From: Homalodisca vitripennis
Lineage: Eukaryota; Arthropoda; Insecta; Hemiptera; Cicadellidae
Length of the DNA stretch: 64,000 nucleotides
Direction: 5' to 3'
Assembly: GCF_021130785.1 (NCBI RefSeq)
Contig: NW_025776218.1
Location: 1-64,000, forward strand
Below the pieces are notes generated by a model. That model was not told the DNA's origin and searched no databases. It worked only from the letters and a program-made list of their open reading frames with translations. Positions 40,001 to 51,822 of the stretch are shown here, piece by piece; the first letter of the stretch is position 1; every line of letters begins with the position of its first letter. The position numbers were made by a program, and so were the translations under genes.

Positions 40001-42821
40001 TTACTCGTGTCCGAGGATTTTAATTTTTCCTTCAGTAGTTTTTTTCATTTGACTTGAAATCCATTTACACTGTTTATGCAGCAAAACTTTGAACAAATGT
40101 TTAAGCACAAATGTTGAGTTTTCTTTACACTGTACGCATGAAATGGCATCGCATGAGATGACTTTGTCAGTTGCTTTCATGAGTCTTTTCACAACATTTG
40201 CTTTATGAGCCACTTTCTTAAATAACTTTTTGTAGGTTTTGATGGCAATCTCAACAACATACATTAAGTTGACTGAGGGAGCTAAAAGTCCACTTGAGTC
40301 ACTCACTTTCACGTTTGAAAAAGTTCTGTTCAGAATTAGAAGTTCTTTGTGACTTGACAGCTTAGATTGTTTGTCGCACATTTTGCTTAAACACTGTTCA
40401 CATTTAAACTTTCTATGATATGTGTGGGCCAAATAACCTGCAAAATATACTGTAGAACATTCTTCTAAGGTAACAATACTGAAATCGTCCGAATTGAGGA
40501 TCATTTGACTTTGGAAATCATTTGCTGATGCTTCGTCTTCTTCAGACGAATTTGATGAATCTGAAAGCGGTGTTGCTTCCTTACTCTGGACTGTGACGTC
40601 TTCCCACCTGTTGCCTAGGTCTAGAAGTGCATCATAGTCAGGATTATATGATGTGGTTTTGGGTGGTTCTAGGAATTGCTGAATAGTGAGTATACGCATT
40701 GTACCTCTAAGTACTCGGACACTTGGATTTCGATTCCACCCACCCCTTTGTCTGATTGAAGAAAATAAATTTTCAAGTGGGTCTTGGTTTAGTCTTGATG
40801 TAAGTATGTATTTACAGCCTTCTGATGATAAAAGTTCAGTGTATGCGCGGATTGTTAGTATGAAGCCATCGAAACAGGGTGGTCTTGAAACTTTGGGACT
40901 TAATTTCTTAAGGTTGGTAAACAGGTCCAAGGCGTTGGCAAAAAGGGCATTTATATGGCTGTTACTTGAGCTTAATGCACAAGAGTCTGGATTTTTAGAA
41001 TGGTGTGTTCTGCTGTTCATTGCATCAAATAAATTTTATTTGATTCAGAAAAGAGGACGTATCCAAAGCCGTATCGCTTTTTAGCTGGCCAATTTCGGTA
41101 ACAGTTTTTAATGCCGCTGCTGTTGTGTGGCTGAATATCTGAGTTGCAAGAGAGAAACAGAGAGTTTTTGAAAGGGGTTTGGCCAGATATGTGCTGGTGT
41201 TAGTTGAGGAGCTGCTCTTGTACTTTCACTTTTGCTATCAATATCAAATAATTGTCTTATATCGGAAAATGAAATGGTCCGACCATCATAGACAAAGTCG
41301 TGGGTCAACAGATTGTTCCTAAGGGACTTCAAAAGATGAGGTGGATCAAAAAGTGCAACAACTTTTTGTCAACGACTTGTATAAAAATATGGTTTGTCAA
41401 CAAATACACCTAAAGTCTTGTAGGCTTTGACATTTGTTGTTGACTGGTCACATACCATAGCTTTAACATTGAGGCCTGCATCTGTTATGTTATTGATGCA
41501 TTCTTCGATTATAAGCCTTGTCTGACTACCCATCAGGCCTTTATCGGAAACAAAGTAACCAATTGGGAGTTTCCATTGATAAAACAATCCCCTAACCATA
41601 AAAACAGTTGCTTCCTTTGCAATCCTTTTGTGTCGACCAAGACTACCTATGTCTTCATAGCCTTCAATTAGGTCGTATTGTGGTGAATATTCTAAACATT
41701 TCTTTATAGACATTTCGTCGAACATCAAAACACATGCTTTTTCCAAAGTATTCATACTGTTTGATTTTAATTTAATTTGTTCCATTAGTGCTCTATTAAA
41801 TCCTGTCATGAAGCATTTTTTTGTCGATATCCATATCCTTATTGTTGATTCTGCTGGCAAAATCAAACACTTTCGTAAATAGGTATACGTAGATGGAGAT
41901 CTCAGGAACAAAGCGGTAGCAAATTTTTTTTCGTCGGAACTCCAATGCATGTTCTTTTTATGAATTTGCATTCTAAACAATATTTCGGCTTCTTTGGATT
42001 TGAATTTCAAACCTCCAAGCCTGCTGAACTTTAATAATTGGCATTTTAATCTTGAAATCTTGGCTCTTTTAGATGCCAAGTTTTTAGTTTGTGAGTTTAT
42101 TTTAGACAGAAGCTTGTTTTTAGTTGGTGACTGAAATAAGGCTCTCTTAATCTTAGAAAGACATTGTCTTGCAGGTGATGCACTTTCTATCCATCCATGA
42201 ACAGACGGCGAAACAGTTTCAACACTGAAGCTGGCTGAAGAGGTGCTCACGGTCGGAGATGGATGTTCTGTTAGAGACCTTCCGAGATATCTTCTAGGTG
42301 ACTCTGCAGTACGTTTCACACGAGGAGAAGGAGAAGTTTGATGTGAAGGACCTGGAGTTGGCTCTTTTTCCTCTGAAGAATACTGTATAGGTACAGCATT
42401 ATGGACGAGTCGACCACTAGGTAGAATGTCACCTTGTCGGAAATGCCTCTCACATAGCAGCTTCTTCTTCATCGATAACGGCGACAGTCCAATAAGATCT
42501 GGATTTCCTAGAATAAATTAATTTTTAATATAAATCTTATAATTTGATGTTAGGTCAAGGAATTCCAGTGTTCATTTCATCTGTGAATAAAAGCCGGCGC
42601 TTAATGGAAAAATTAAACTTCTGAACATCACACGTGTTCACACAAATATAGTGTAAGCATATATTATAAATGACTAATATCCTGTTATAACAATTTAATT
42701 CTTACCTGTTTTCTGAATCCATATATCACTATTTTCTCGTGGAAACCTAAACATCTTTAACCCTTTCACTTTAAACCTACTGTTAGAACAGTTTTTGTAC
42801 GAACACCTAGTACCCGACATT
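40001..42821 (-). pseudogene. P-element/THAP9-like transposase
   Basis: Exon 1 (ATG at about 42821, 'MSGTRCSYKNCSNSRFKV') gives the first half of a C2CH THAP DNA-binding domain and ends at a GTAAG donor near 42706. Exon 2 (from about 42508, 'GNPDLIGLSPLSMKKKLLCE') completes it with 'CERHF'. Then come a Ser/Pro-rich linker and a coiled-coil/HTH region ('KRAKISRLKCQLLKFSR'). The RNase H-like core follows: 'VLMFDEMSIKKCLEYSPQYD' (41735), 'KAMVCDQSTTNVKAYKTLG' (41460) and 'SRLNQDPLENLFSSIRQRGG' (40790), then a ~260-residue C-terminus to 40001. Frame breaks near 41370 and 41060-41110 inactivate it. Catalytic D, D and E positions are preserved. Nuclear DNA transposase by family. Confidence 0.85.
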
Positions 42822-43064
42822 TTCAACTAACAAATATAACTAACTGAACATCACACGTGTTCACACAAATATAGTGTAAGCATATATTATAAATGACTAA
42901 TATCCTGTTATAACAATTTAATTCTTACCTGTTTTCTGAATCCATATTTCACTATTTTCTCGTGGAAACCTAAACATCTTTAACCCTTTCACTTTAAACC
43001 TACTGTTAGAACAGTTTTTGTACGAACACCTAGTACCCGACATTTTCAACTTAACAAATACAAC
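42621..43064 (-). repeat. 223-bp tandem duplication carrying THAP exon 1
   Basis: Units 42621-42843 and 42844-43064 are almost identical, differing at only a few bases (for example ATATATCA versus ATATTTCA). Each contains the complete first coding exon ('MSGTRCSYKNC...', to the GTAAG donor) plus flanking intron and 5' sequence. Two alternative first exons with the same product could be used. Both THAP halves keep their Cys residues. Confidence 0.9.
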
Positions 43065-43328
43065 GCAGTAGCAGAACTTGAGTCAGTGGGAGGGTATCAG
43101 TACAGAGCGGGTGAGAGGTGGGGAAGTGAAGTGAGCCGCGCCAGCAGTAGAACGTGATCAGTAGGAGTGTGTCTGGTTCACAGCGGGTGAGTGGAGGGGA
43201 TGCGCGCCGCGCCGTTGAATTAGCAACAGTGGGACAAGAGAACTCGTGGCGGTACACCTAGCGCTCCACACGGCGCTCGCTGAAACTAAAGTCCAAATGT
43301 CTGTATAGAAACGTATCCATTGTCTGTG

Positions 43329-45001
43329 ATAATACTCTCTAGACTTGTGTTTTTTTCCTACCAGAGTTTTCATTTCTTATCCTGAACAGGCGTTTCCTTC
43401 ACCAAATTTGAAAGAGATACTTTTTGCCTATCACTGTCAGCAATCTCCCAGTACTCCTCAAATAATGCTTTCTGCCAATTTACTGAAATTTTTGTTGAAC
43501 ATTTGAACCTACAGGTACAATTTTCTAACAGTGCAAATTTTTTCTCTGGCATAACTATTTCTTTTTGTGTTACATAGGACCTACCACTCATTCTATTTTT
43601 CTTTCGGATGTTCCGCTCCCAAGACGCAGGGTCAGGTTTTTGTTTCCTAGTGTTTTTACTTTCCTGTCGGTTATCAATTGTTTCTTCAGGGGTTTTATCA
43701 ACCAACTCTTCTTCATTTGTCCGTATACTAATTACTGTTGCTGCGACTTGTTTGTCTTCTGGGACCAGCTCAAAATTTTCTGCTACAGGTTCAATTCCTT
43801 CATCTGCCAGTAGCTCAAAGTTTTTACCTACCTGTTGGTTTTCTGGGACTACCAAAAAACTTTCTGCAACTTCATGTCCTTTCGTGATTAATTCAAAAAT
43901 GTCCTCTTCTGGGTTGTCGGTCTGTAAAATTATGTCACCAATATCTTCTTGAAGCATACTACTGCCGCATAAATCATACGTCCCTTCTTCTATGTCAAAG
44001 CTTGAGCAATTAAGTGCTAGAGAATCATTGATTCTCTCAGCTACATCTGGAACAATAGAACAGAAACATTATTTTGTAAACATGGTATATTCTTTATATC
44101 AGTATTATTGAGGTAACATGTTGAGCTTAGAAGTATCTTTTCAAACTTATTTACTAACACAAATAAAGGTATGCCTTAACTCTGGTTTCACTTTGTATAA
44201 ACATAGTGGGGTGTGTCAGTGTGTGTATAATTATATATACTGTATTTGTTTTCTTATCATTATGTACAAGGTTGTATAACATCTTAATGGACACAATGTA
44301 ATGTACCTGTTAATGGAATCATCGATGACATCGGGTTTTTTTTCATCTTCGCTGTTCAAGACTTCTTCGCTGTTTAAAGTTGTGCTTAGATCGTGATGGT
44401 TTGGGTCTTTTAATATTTTTGGTGTTTCAATTGGTTTTATTGCATTAAGACTGTAGTTAACCGTACCTGTGAATGGAATGATTGACAGTGCTGGAGTTTC
44501 CTCCTCTAACACTTCTTTGCTGTTTAAGGTTAAGACTTCATAGTTTTCTGAAAGGTTATGACGTTGCTCAGATGATGGTATTTCCAATAATGGAATTGCT
44601 AATGGTAACAGGTTTTCCTCTTCAAACACCCTATTCCCGCTTGTAGATTCATGTTTCTCTGAAACCAAAATGAATACTTTCATTAATGTACTTCTACTAG
44701 ACATAAAATTGTGCATAATTTAGGTTAGGTAATACGTTAACCTGAAGATCAAAATGGTGATTTGGATTAGAAAAATGACTAGTGTTCGAGGAATTTAATG
44801 GCAATATATGATAAATTTGTGTAATCTGTGTATTAAAATTTATTTACAAAATAAATTAACTAAATTTCTAACCTATTTCAGCTTACCCTTGGAAATGCTG
44901 GTCAAAGATGAGTTCTCTTGTAAAGTAATCAAATGTGTGTTAGTTGATTTTACTTTCCTCTTCTTCAGCATACTTAACATCAACGCTCCACAACTTTCCA
45001 T
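43329..45001 (-). pseudogene. DUF7869-like gene, copy d, N-terminal half
   Basis: Predicted exon 1 is 45001-44887 (ATG 'MESCGALMLSMLKKRK'), donor GTAAGC. Exon 2 is 44658-44307 ('KHESTSGNRVFEEENLLPL'), joined in frame, and is acidic. Exon 3 starts near 44046 ('DVAERINDSLALNCSSFD') and contains acidic repeats ('ENFELVPED', 'NFELLADEG'), the basic 'PASWERNIRKKNRMSGRSYV' and the Cys motif 'CTCRFKCSTKISVNWQKALF'. It ends at 43329 where the P element sits. The 2/3 junction does not keep frame with the obvious sites, so either a splice site is misread or there is an indel. The long acidic exons are extra to copies a and b. The catalytic half is at 36825-38287. Confidence 0.7.
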
Positions 45002-45129
45002 TGTGAAATAACATTAAAATAGTGTTGTTAAAGTATTATTAATTGATTATACAACACTAACAATGATCACACTATCAACTTCTGGACATCAATTCAATAA
45101 TATAGCTGAAACCTGAGACTGAGAGCTTG

Positions 45130-45720
45130 ATTATTACTGCACAGATGTTGTAAGTCCGGACATACTATATGTGAGCACTGAATAGTTATGGCAATACCGA
45201 CTGATTTAAAAGAACGCAAAGACATACATTAAGTGTGCTTTTCCAACAGCTTTGTCTTTTTCGTTATATGTAGTGCATAGATATTGCAAGTTTGGACATA
45301 AAATATTTGTGAACATCATAGATTTGACAACACTGTCCGTTTTAAAGAATTTAGGGACATACTTTAAAGTACTTTAGTATATTGTATATGTATATAGTAT
45401 TGTAGTACTTTAAAGTACTAAGCATACTTAAAGTGTGCTTTACCAATTATAGCTACCTCATTTTGAACACATAACTAATGCTTAAATGAAGTTAGTCTGG
45501 ACATACACTATGTGTGCACACTGAAATTTGTCCTATTCTTGTGTTGTACAATTGAAGGACATGCAATAAGTGTGTACTTTATACATCTGTCTGGCTTAGT
45601 TTTGATACAATTAGTTTTTTCAAGCTTTTTGATATTATTATTTGGAATGGATATACAATGTTTGTGCATATTGAAAGAGAACACTTCCAGCTTACAGTGA
45701 TACCAATATCTCATTTTCAC
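45130..45720. repeat. Repeat array upstream of gene d
   Basis: Degenerate words GGACATAC..TATGTGnGCAC (45155, 45290, 45494, 45648) and GACATACATTAAGTGTGCTT (45220, 45350, 45423, 45560) alternate at irregular spacing over 590 bp. They resemble the subterminal repeats at the ends of copies a-c and suggest that the 5' terminus of transposon d lies around 45730. No matching array was found beyond the other end at about 36100-36824. Confidence 0.55.
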
Positions 45721-46074
45721 AAAAAAATGTGCCTACAATGATTGTGCTCTTAACCATCGATAAGTAGTGCGATGTTTTGTGTCCTCAGTGCTGCACTCCT
45801 TGCAGAGGCAAAGCATTATTCCAGGCAACTGTTTTATTCCAAAAGTGTCCTTCTATGTAGAAGGTCTATTATCAGGTGGGGGGCATTGTTTTTTATTCTA
45901 ATCCATTCATTTCCAATATCCAAAATAATGGTTTGAATTTATATTAGACGGCTCATTGATTTTTCATTATTTGATATTTTTATACTCAGAATTTCAATAT
46001 GTAGGTGCTGCGGAGCATTCTATTCATAATGTCGAAGGTAACCTTTTTCCAATATTTCAGAGTTTTCCTTTTAT

Positions 46075-46522
46075 CAAGATAGGTGTAACAACCTAGTTCC
46101 TTTGCGTAGTCAACCTGTTCTCAGTTCATTTAATTCTCTTTTCCTGTGGATCATCGTAACGTGTTCTTTTGTTGAAAAACATCTCAAATAGTAATCATTG
46201 ACTACTACTGTACCTTCATGCCCCACAGGTGATGGTTTTTTATTCGGTAGACACTGCTGCAAAATTTTCTGGATTTAGTACCAATTAGAGATTCATCCAC
46301 TGAAATTTGCTGGTGTGCAGTGTAGTGACATCTACATAAAACATTTTCATGCTGAACAATTGGGTTAATTTTCGCAGGGATCATATCGCACCCCGAATGC
46401 AATAGTGCCACAACTAAAAAATGTAATTTCTCAGTACGTGCTAAATAATGTTTATAATGATATAAAAATTTAGTAATTTTATTATTTAAAATACTAAAAA
46501 ATCGCATAATGTTCGTAAACAT
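46075..46522 (-). pseudogene. piggyBac fragment (left of gene e)
   Basis: Minus-strand frame gives 'HSGCDMIPAKINPIVQHEN', 'HQQISVDESLIGTKSRKF' (first catalytic Asp, about 46300) and 'IKNHHLWGMKVQ' (46230), then continues with frame breaks to 'STKEHVT'-like residues near 46160. It is related to the fragment at 36086-36350. It lies about 380 bp beyond the end of gene e on the same strand. 45721-46074 shows nothing recognisable, and neither does 46523-46879. Confidence 0.65.
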
Positions 46523-46879
46523 TTTACCTAATTATTTACACATTAATTAACTTAATACTTACATTAATACAGATATAATTTAAATAAATCATACGGTACT
46601 TTGAGTTGTTTCAGTGTTCATGAAATATAACCAGTTATATTTTGGACTTGTTCATCGTTGTTTTAAACTGAAAGCTAATAATTATTCAGGTAAAACATTA
46701 CTGATAGATGGAAATAAGAAAAAACTCAAATTTATGACACATCTTTTATTATAAAACAATTTACTTTAAAAGAACAAAGGTATACAAAAGTGTCAAATCG
46801 GTTTCAGGTAAAAATAATAAAACAGTTTAATGGCATAATAACAAGCTCCAAATTACTTCTAAGTCATTATTAAATGTGT

Positions 46880-47664
46880 ATTTGTACGGAGGACAGTCAA
46901 TTACAAATGGAATTATAGTATCCTTCATAAAATTTTGGAATATGATGAGATCTTAACAGATCCTCAATGTCTTTTTCTTCCTCTCTCCAATTTGAAGCTT
47001 GTCTGAGTATGCTGGGGAGCAAACAATCTCCTTAAAAGAAACTGCTAGTTTATTGGATGACTTTTTTCTTCTACGACGACTTTTCTTAGGATTATTTACA
47101 GTTACCTAATCAGATGTCTCTGAATTTGTTTGATGTTTCGGATTAACCATGTCGACTTGAATCTTTAAGAAATTTTTTTTTCTTTGTATGAAGTCTTCAC
47201 AAACATAAATAACTCTTGGTTCAGTTTTGGTAACATTGATTATTTTAATGTCGGCAATTTTTATGTTGCTATAGTATTTTGAATTGCAGTCGTCTTGTGT
47301 ATTTAAGTCTTCTTGATTCAATGCTCCTTATACTTCAGCGCCAAAAGTAAAATTTGTCCCAAACTTTTTGGCCACCTGTTTCCAGTCAGTGAAGTCACTA
47401 TGGCTCATTTCATTAACATTGTAAGCATCTCCAGTTTTTTTGGCAGATCGTATGATTCTGACCGTGTAAAGAGACCCTGACTTAAGAGATCTTTTTACAC
47501 TTTTCTCTATTACACTATGAATATTATCGCCCTCATTTTGCGTGTGTCCTTTAATAAGGAACTTGTGGGTGATGGACTTAATATTAAGTACCTGTGTTGC
47601 ATACAAGTACATTGCAAAAACAATTGAATTTTTCTGTTGCCCACAACAATTATCTGAACATAAT
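46880..47664 (-). pseudogene. DUF7869-like putative transposase, copy e, catalytic end
   Basis: Starts at the left Harbinger boundary with 'LCSDNCCGQQKNSIVFAMYL' (47650, second Asp). It continues 'THKFLIKGHTQNEGDNIHSV', 'IEKSVKRSLKSG' (about 47500, with GHT in place of GHS) and a C-terminal region ('MSHSDFTDWKQVAKKFGTNF', 'TKTEPRVIYVCEDFIQRKK'), with stops at 47328 and 47106. Weaker coding continues to about 46880 ('KKSRRRRKKSSNKLAVSFKE', 'CPPYKY'). The 5' part is at 56725-57150. Stop codons make it a pseudogene. Confidence 0.75.
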
Positions 47665-47996
47665 GGGTGAAGTGAATAAAAAGTAGTATTTACTTGAAGT
47701 AAATACTTCGAAGTAGTAGCATTTTCTCAGAACGATGTGAATAATAATATACTTCCACTGGGTAGTAAGTACTTCGGGCCATCCGGATTTGGTGAAGCAT
47801 TTACTACCGTAGTATTTACTACCCTATAGCACTTACTTCACTTTTATTTTCCTTCTCTTATCGATAACCCCTCACCGCATGTTGGTGAACAAAACTCAAC
47901 GTTCCTACGGAGTCCTGTTTATCTGGGATATCCATGTACCGGCTCGTCGGTGCATGACTCACTTGTCTGCTGTCTGTCACTCACTTACCATTCTGG

Positions 47997-48536
47997 GTGC
48001 TGACTATGTCGTCAAGTGATGAGGCCGGTGACTGTGCTGACGTTGAGCGGGACGTTGTTAACAGAACACTTTTTGTGCGACTATTGAGTGAAAATTCAGT
48101 TGTCGTAGAAAAGTCTAAAGTGCCAAGTGTCATGTGTGCTAAGAAGAAAGCTTGGGATATCATATGTTCAGAATATTCTAAAGCCACCGGGAAAATAGTT
48201 ACTCCGGTGCAACTCTCAAAAATGCTGAACAACATGAAAACAAAAATAAAGAAAAAAACTGATAGAACAGCAACTGGAAACAAAAAAATTAAACTTAAAG
48301 ACTGGGAGAAAGAGTTCTTACTGCTCCTTACACAAGAAGAAAATCCTGTTTTTAAAAAGGTGCCGGGAGCTGCTTCAGTAGGAATTTGTGAAGGTGAATC
48401 TGCTAAAAACACAACCTCATCTAAACAGAAGGGAGCTGATATAACATGGAAGTAGAACACCAGCCAAGTTGTTCAGTGATTACATCAAAGCAGCCTGTGG
48501 TAGCTGTGAGAAAAGGAGCGAAAAGGCTGTCAATGC
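47997..48536 (+). pseudogene. Harbinger Myb/MADF-like DNA-binding protein, 5' part
   Basis: Open to 48455 from an ATG at about 47997. Contains 'KKKAWDIICSEYSKATGKIV' and 'TPVQLSKMLNNMKTKIKKK', a Myb/SANT-like trihelix of the kind found in the second protein of animal Harbinger elements, which helps HARBI1 enter the nucleus and bind DNA. A frameshift near 48430 moves reading to the frame starting 'MEVEHQPSCSVITSKQP', which runs to the IS630-type insertion at TA 48537-48538. The C-terminal coiled part resumes at 54519. Confidence 0.7.
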
Positions 48537-48820
48537 TAAAGTTGAATTAAAGACAGAAGGGTATTGGGACGAGCTCGACCGAAGACAGCCGAACTGCCTC
48601 ACGAAGGCTCGCCCTACCGCTCCACCAATCACAGCCGAGCACTTTCCTTTACGACGGAGGCAGCGTTGTCACGTCTCCTCTGTTGTAGCTGTCATCCAGT
48701 AGGTATCAGCTGGGTGATGCGCAGTAGCAAAACCGTGCTTCATTACGTCATTGGTTGTTGGTTATGTATGTTGTTTCGTGTGGTGTTATTGCGCTTCTGT
48801 GTTCGTGGCCAAGTGTTTAA

Positions 48821-51710
48821 CCCTTTTAGTGCCAACGTCCTAAAATTAGGACGTTGGATAATTGTATGAAGATTGCCAGCGTCCTATTTTTAGGACGTTT
48901 TGTAAAAAAAGATTAAAAATATATTTAGTAATTAAAATAAACATATCAGTAGTGTTTTGGAATCACAATAAAACAATCTTTCCAATTATTACTTTGTTTA
49001 ATTCATACGACCAAACATAATAGCCGTATTTTGATTTTCAAGTTGGCTAATCTGTTTATTTTGTTCTATTGTTGTACTTGCATTGTTTGTGAATGTTTTG
49101 ATTGTAGTACAATCTGTTAGTTTCTTATGTGTAACCATGAAACGTTCCCATTCACCAGTTAGTGAAAACACAATACTTCAAATTGTAGAAAATGATTATC
49201 TCTCTGACAGTTTTGTGAGTGATATTTCAGAATATGAAAAAGTGTCAAGTTCACCTTCAGTTGTTGACAGTGATGAAGACCCCACTTTCAATCCTAATAG
49301 ACCAACCACTTCTACAGGTATTCGGGGACTAGGATTAAATAGAATAAATATAAGAATTGATACAGAATCGAGTGAATCTGATAGTGATTCGTCTGAAAAT
49401 GAATCACCACGGCATCAAGGGGCTAGGCCTAACCAACAAGCCCACAGAATGGTACCTCCCAGACCTAGGCCTATCAATAGGGATGGAAACAATAGCTCTT
49501 CAGAAGAATCTGAGGATGGATCTGGTTGGGTTGATGTCAATGAAACCAATGACACTGAACATAGGCTAAAGCACTCCGTAAGTTTTATGGAACAGCCGGG
49601 AGTCAAGCACTGCCCTCCACAAAACTCCCCTCCAAGATCATATTTCAAACTTTTCTTCACCATTCCTTTAATTGAAATAATGGTCCAATTTACTAATAAT
49701 TATACTACAGAATTTATTGATAAAAACCGGGATAGAAGAATGAAAGCTCAAAGTAGGCTAAAATCTTGGAGGCCAGTTACTATCAATGAAATGCAAGCTT
49801 TCCTTCTTATATTGATGTATATGGCTATAAAAAGACAAAACACTATTGCTTCATTTTGGTGTACACTTAAAAGTCAACTGATTCCTTGGTTTCCTAGAAT
49901 GATGACAAGAAACCCCAAGCAATATTGCAATTTTTTTTCATTTGGTGGACACTACAAACTTAGCACAGCCAGGCGACCAAAACTATGATCCATGTGATCG
50001 ATTCAAGCCACTGATAGAGCATATGAACCGGCTTTCAAAATTGTATTTTACACCTGATAAAAATGTATCAATTGATGAGAGCATGATTGCAACCAAGTCA
50101 CACTCACAACTTTTGCAGTACATGCCTAAAAAACATCACCGGTGGGGAGTAAAATTATGGATGCTGTGTGATGCTGCTACCCACTATTGTATCAGTTTTT
50201 TTGTTTACAAAGGGGCTAAGGCTAATGATAAGACAACACTAAGAAACAAAGGTTTAGGCTTTACTGTAGTGGATACACTAATGAAAATGGCTAACTTGTT
50301 CAACAAGGGATACCATGTCTTTGTAGACAATTTTTTTACCTCTCTAAAATTGGCAAAATACCTATATTCTAAGGATACCTTCATAACTGGAACTCTGAAA
50401 CATAATCGTAAGGGCATTCCTCCTCAAATGAAGCCAAAATTTAAAGTTGGCCAAACAAAATATCTCAGGAAAAGCAGTATGATTATGCTTGGCTACAGAC
50501 AAAAAATGTCACAAAAAATGCAGGTTCTGTTATTGTCTACAAATGATGTTGCTGCATCAGAACGTAAGTCAAAACGGAGAGGAAATGTCGTTGTCATATC
50601 TTCAAAACCAAAAATGATTAGGAATTACAATAAAAATATGGGAGGTGTAGACGGATCAGATCAAATGCTATACCAGTATTTGGACGACAGGAAGAGTTTT
50701 AAATTTTGGAAAAAAGGTAACATTTAATCTCTTTTCCAGAATGTTGTTAAATGCATACATATTGTATAAATTAAACACCACAAAGCCTGTAACACATTTA
50801 GAATTTCTGGTGAGCATTGTAGATGAGCTAGGTGATCAGTGGCTTCAGTTGCAGGAAAATGCCACCTCTCCTAGACCTGCAGCAACCAACCGTGGTAGTG
50901 GTCATACTAATGTTCGACGATTTTTTGAAAAAGTTGGAGACAACAAGCAAAAAAACTGTTGTGTTTGTAGTGTTGAGAGCACTAAAGGAGGAGGAAAAAG
51001 AAAAAAATCCTTGTATATGTGTGTTAAGTGCAAGAGAGGGGTGCACACAAAGTGTTACCCTTCACACTTCTGCTGAGTTTTTTGTTTATGATTTTTCTAT
51101 GTGTACATATATGTAAATAGTTACTTGTTATTTTTAGTGTTTATAAGTGAACAATTAATTTTTATTCTTTCAAAAACAAGATACGATAATGAAAAGTGAA
51201 AATATTTGCAAGGTTGACTAACTAATATTGTTATAGTAACCAGAAACATTAGTTGACATTTAATTCACAAAATGGAATGTTTTCCTGGTAAGTAAAATTT
51301 TACATGTTTTTTTTTTAAGTTAGCATTTTCAAATTTTGAGATTTTGTTCAGAATTAAATGAGGAATTGAGTCATGTACCTAATGTTGTGCTAATGTGATT
51401 TTTTTCTGTACTGTATTTCAAGTCAAACTCAAAAAATATATATTCTTTTTATTTTTTACTAAGTATTTTTACCTTAAAAAATAAACAAATTTGGTTGTAT
51501 AATTAATTATATTTTTGAAAAATACAATTATCTAGGAGTAATATAAAAAAAGAAATAGGAATTTATCTTAAAAAATGGTCCAGTTATAGTTTTTTAAAGA
51601 AAATGAGTAATTTTTGGCCAAAAGTGGCTGGCAATCTTGGTACAGACATGTGTGTGAAGGCCTGGCACTTTCAGTATAACTGTAACAAATTATGCTTGGC
51701 ACTAAAAGGG
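48821..51710 (+). mobile_element. piggyBac element C, inserted in IS630-type element 2
   Basis: TTAA at 48817-48820 and 51711-51714. Termini CCCTTTTAGTGCC inward from both sides. Next to the left end are two hairpins: CCAACGTCCTAA-AA-TTAGGACGTTGG arms at 48832-48857, and CGTCCTA...TAGGACG at about 48880-48899. The right subterminal region (51605-51695) repeats TGGC-words (for example 'GGCTGGCAATCTTGG' matching 'GAAGATTGCCAGCG' inverted). It encloses one near-complete transposase. AT-rich untranslated sequence with no gene fills 51077-51600. Confidence 0.92.
49137..51076 (+). pseudogene. piggyBac C transposase (two frameshifts)
   Basis: Begins 'MKRSHSPVSENTILQIVEND' at 49137 with an acidic, Ser-rich N-terminus. 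The DDE_Tnp_1_7 core has 'KNVSIDESMIATKSHSQ' (50060, first Asp), 'YHVFVDNFFTSLKLAKYL' (50310, second Asp) and 'YNKNMGGVDGSDQMLYQY' (50626, third Asp). It finishes with 'LLNAYILYKLNTTKPVTHLE' and a C-terminal finger 'CCVCSVESTKGGGKRKKSLY', 'MCVKCKRGVHTKCY', stop 51074-51076. Frameshifts lie near 49945-49985 and 50715-50740. Length (~640 codons) is normal for the family and all key residues are present, so inactivation is recent. Confidence 0.88.
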
Positions 51711-51822
51711 TTAAACAGTATTTTTCAAGACTAAACCTTATTTGAAAGACAAGTGTACGCACGTACTTTCTAGTGTTACATTTTTGTGACAGACATTATT
51801 TAATTACTGTTAATTCCGTACC

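Larger units (their letters stand above)
38295..43328 (-). mobile_element. P element (THAP-domain type) inserted in gene d
   Basis: Termini CACAGACAATGG(A)ATACG, continuing TTTCTATACAGACA, at 38295 and, inverted, ending 43328. The flanks carry a perfect 7-bp duplication ATAATAC (38288-38294; 43329-43335); P elements usually make 8. It encloses one minus-strand THAP/P transposase (40001-42821). About 1.65 kb of AT-rich sequence without genes (38330-40000) lies at its 3' end, and a GC-richer segment (43064-43280), probably the promoter, lies at its 5' end. Removing it with one duplication copy restores gene d's frame. Confidence 0.88.

Noticed and set aside
43064..43280. CpG-rich host promoter
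   Set aside because: It lies inside the P element boundaries, upstream of its duplicated first exon, so it is better explained as the P promoter.
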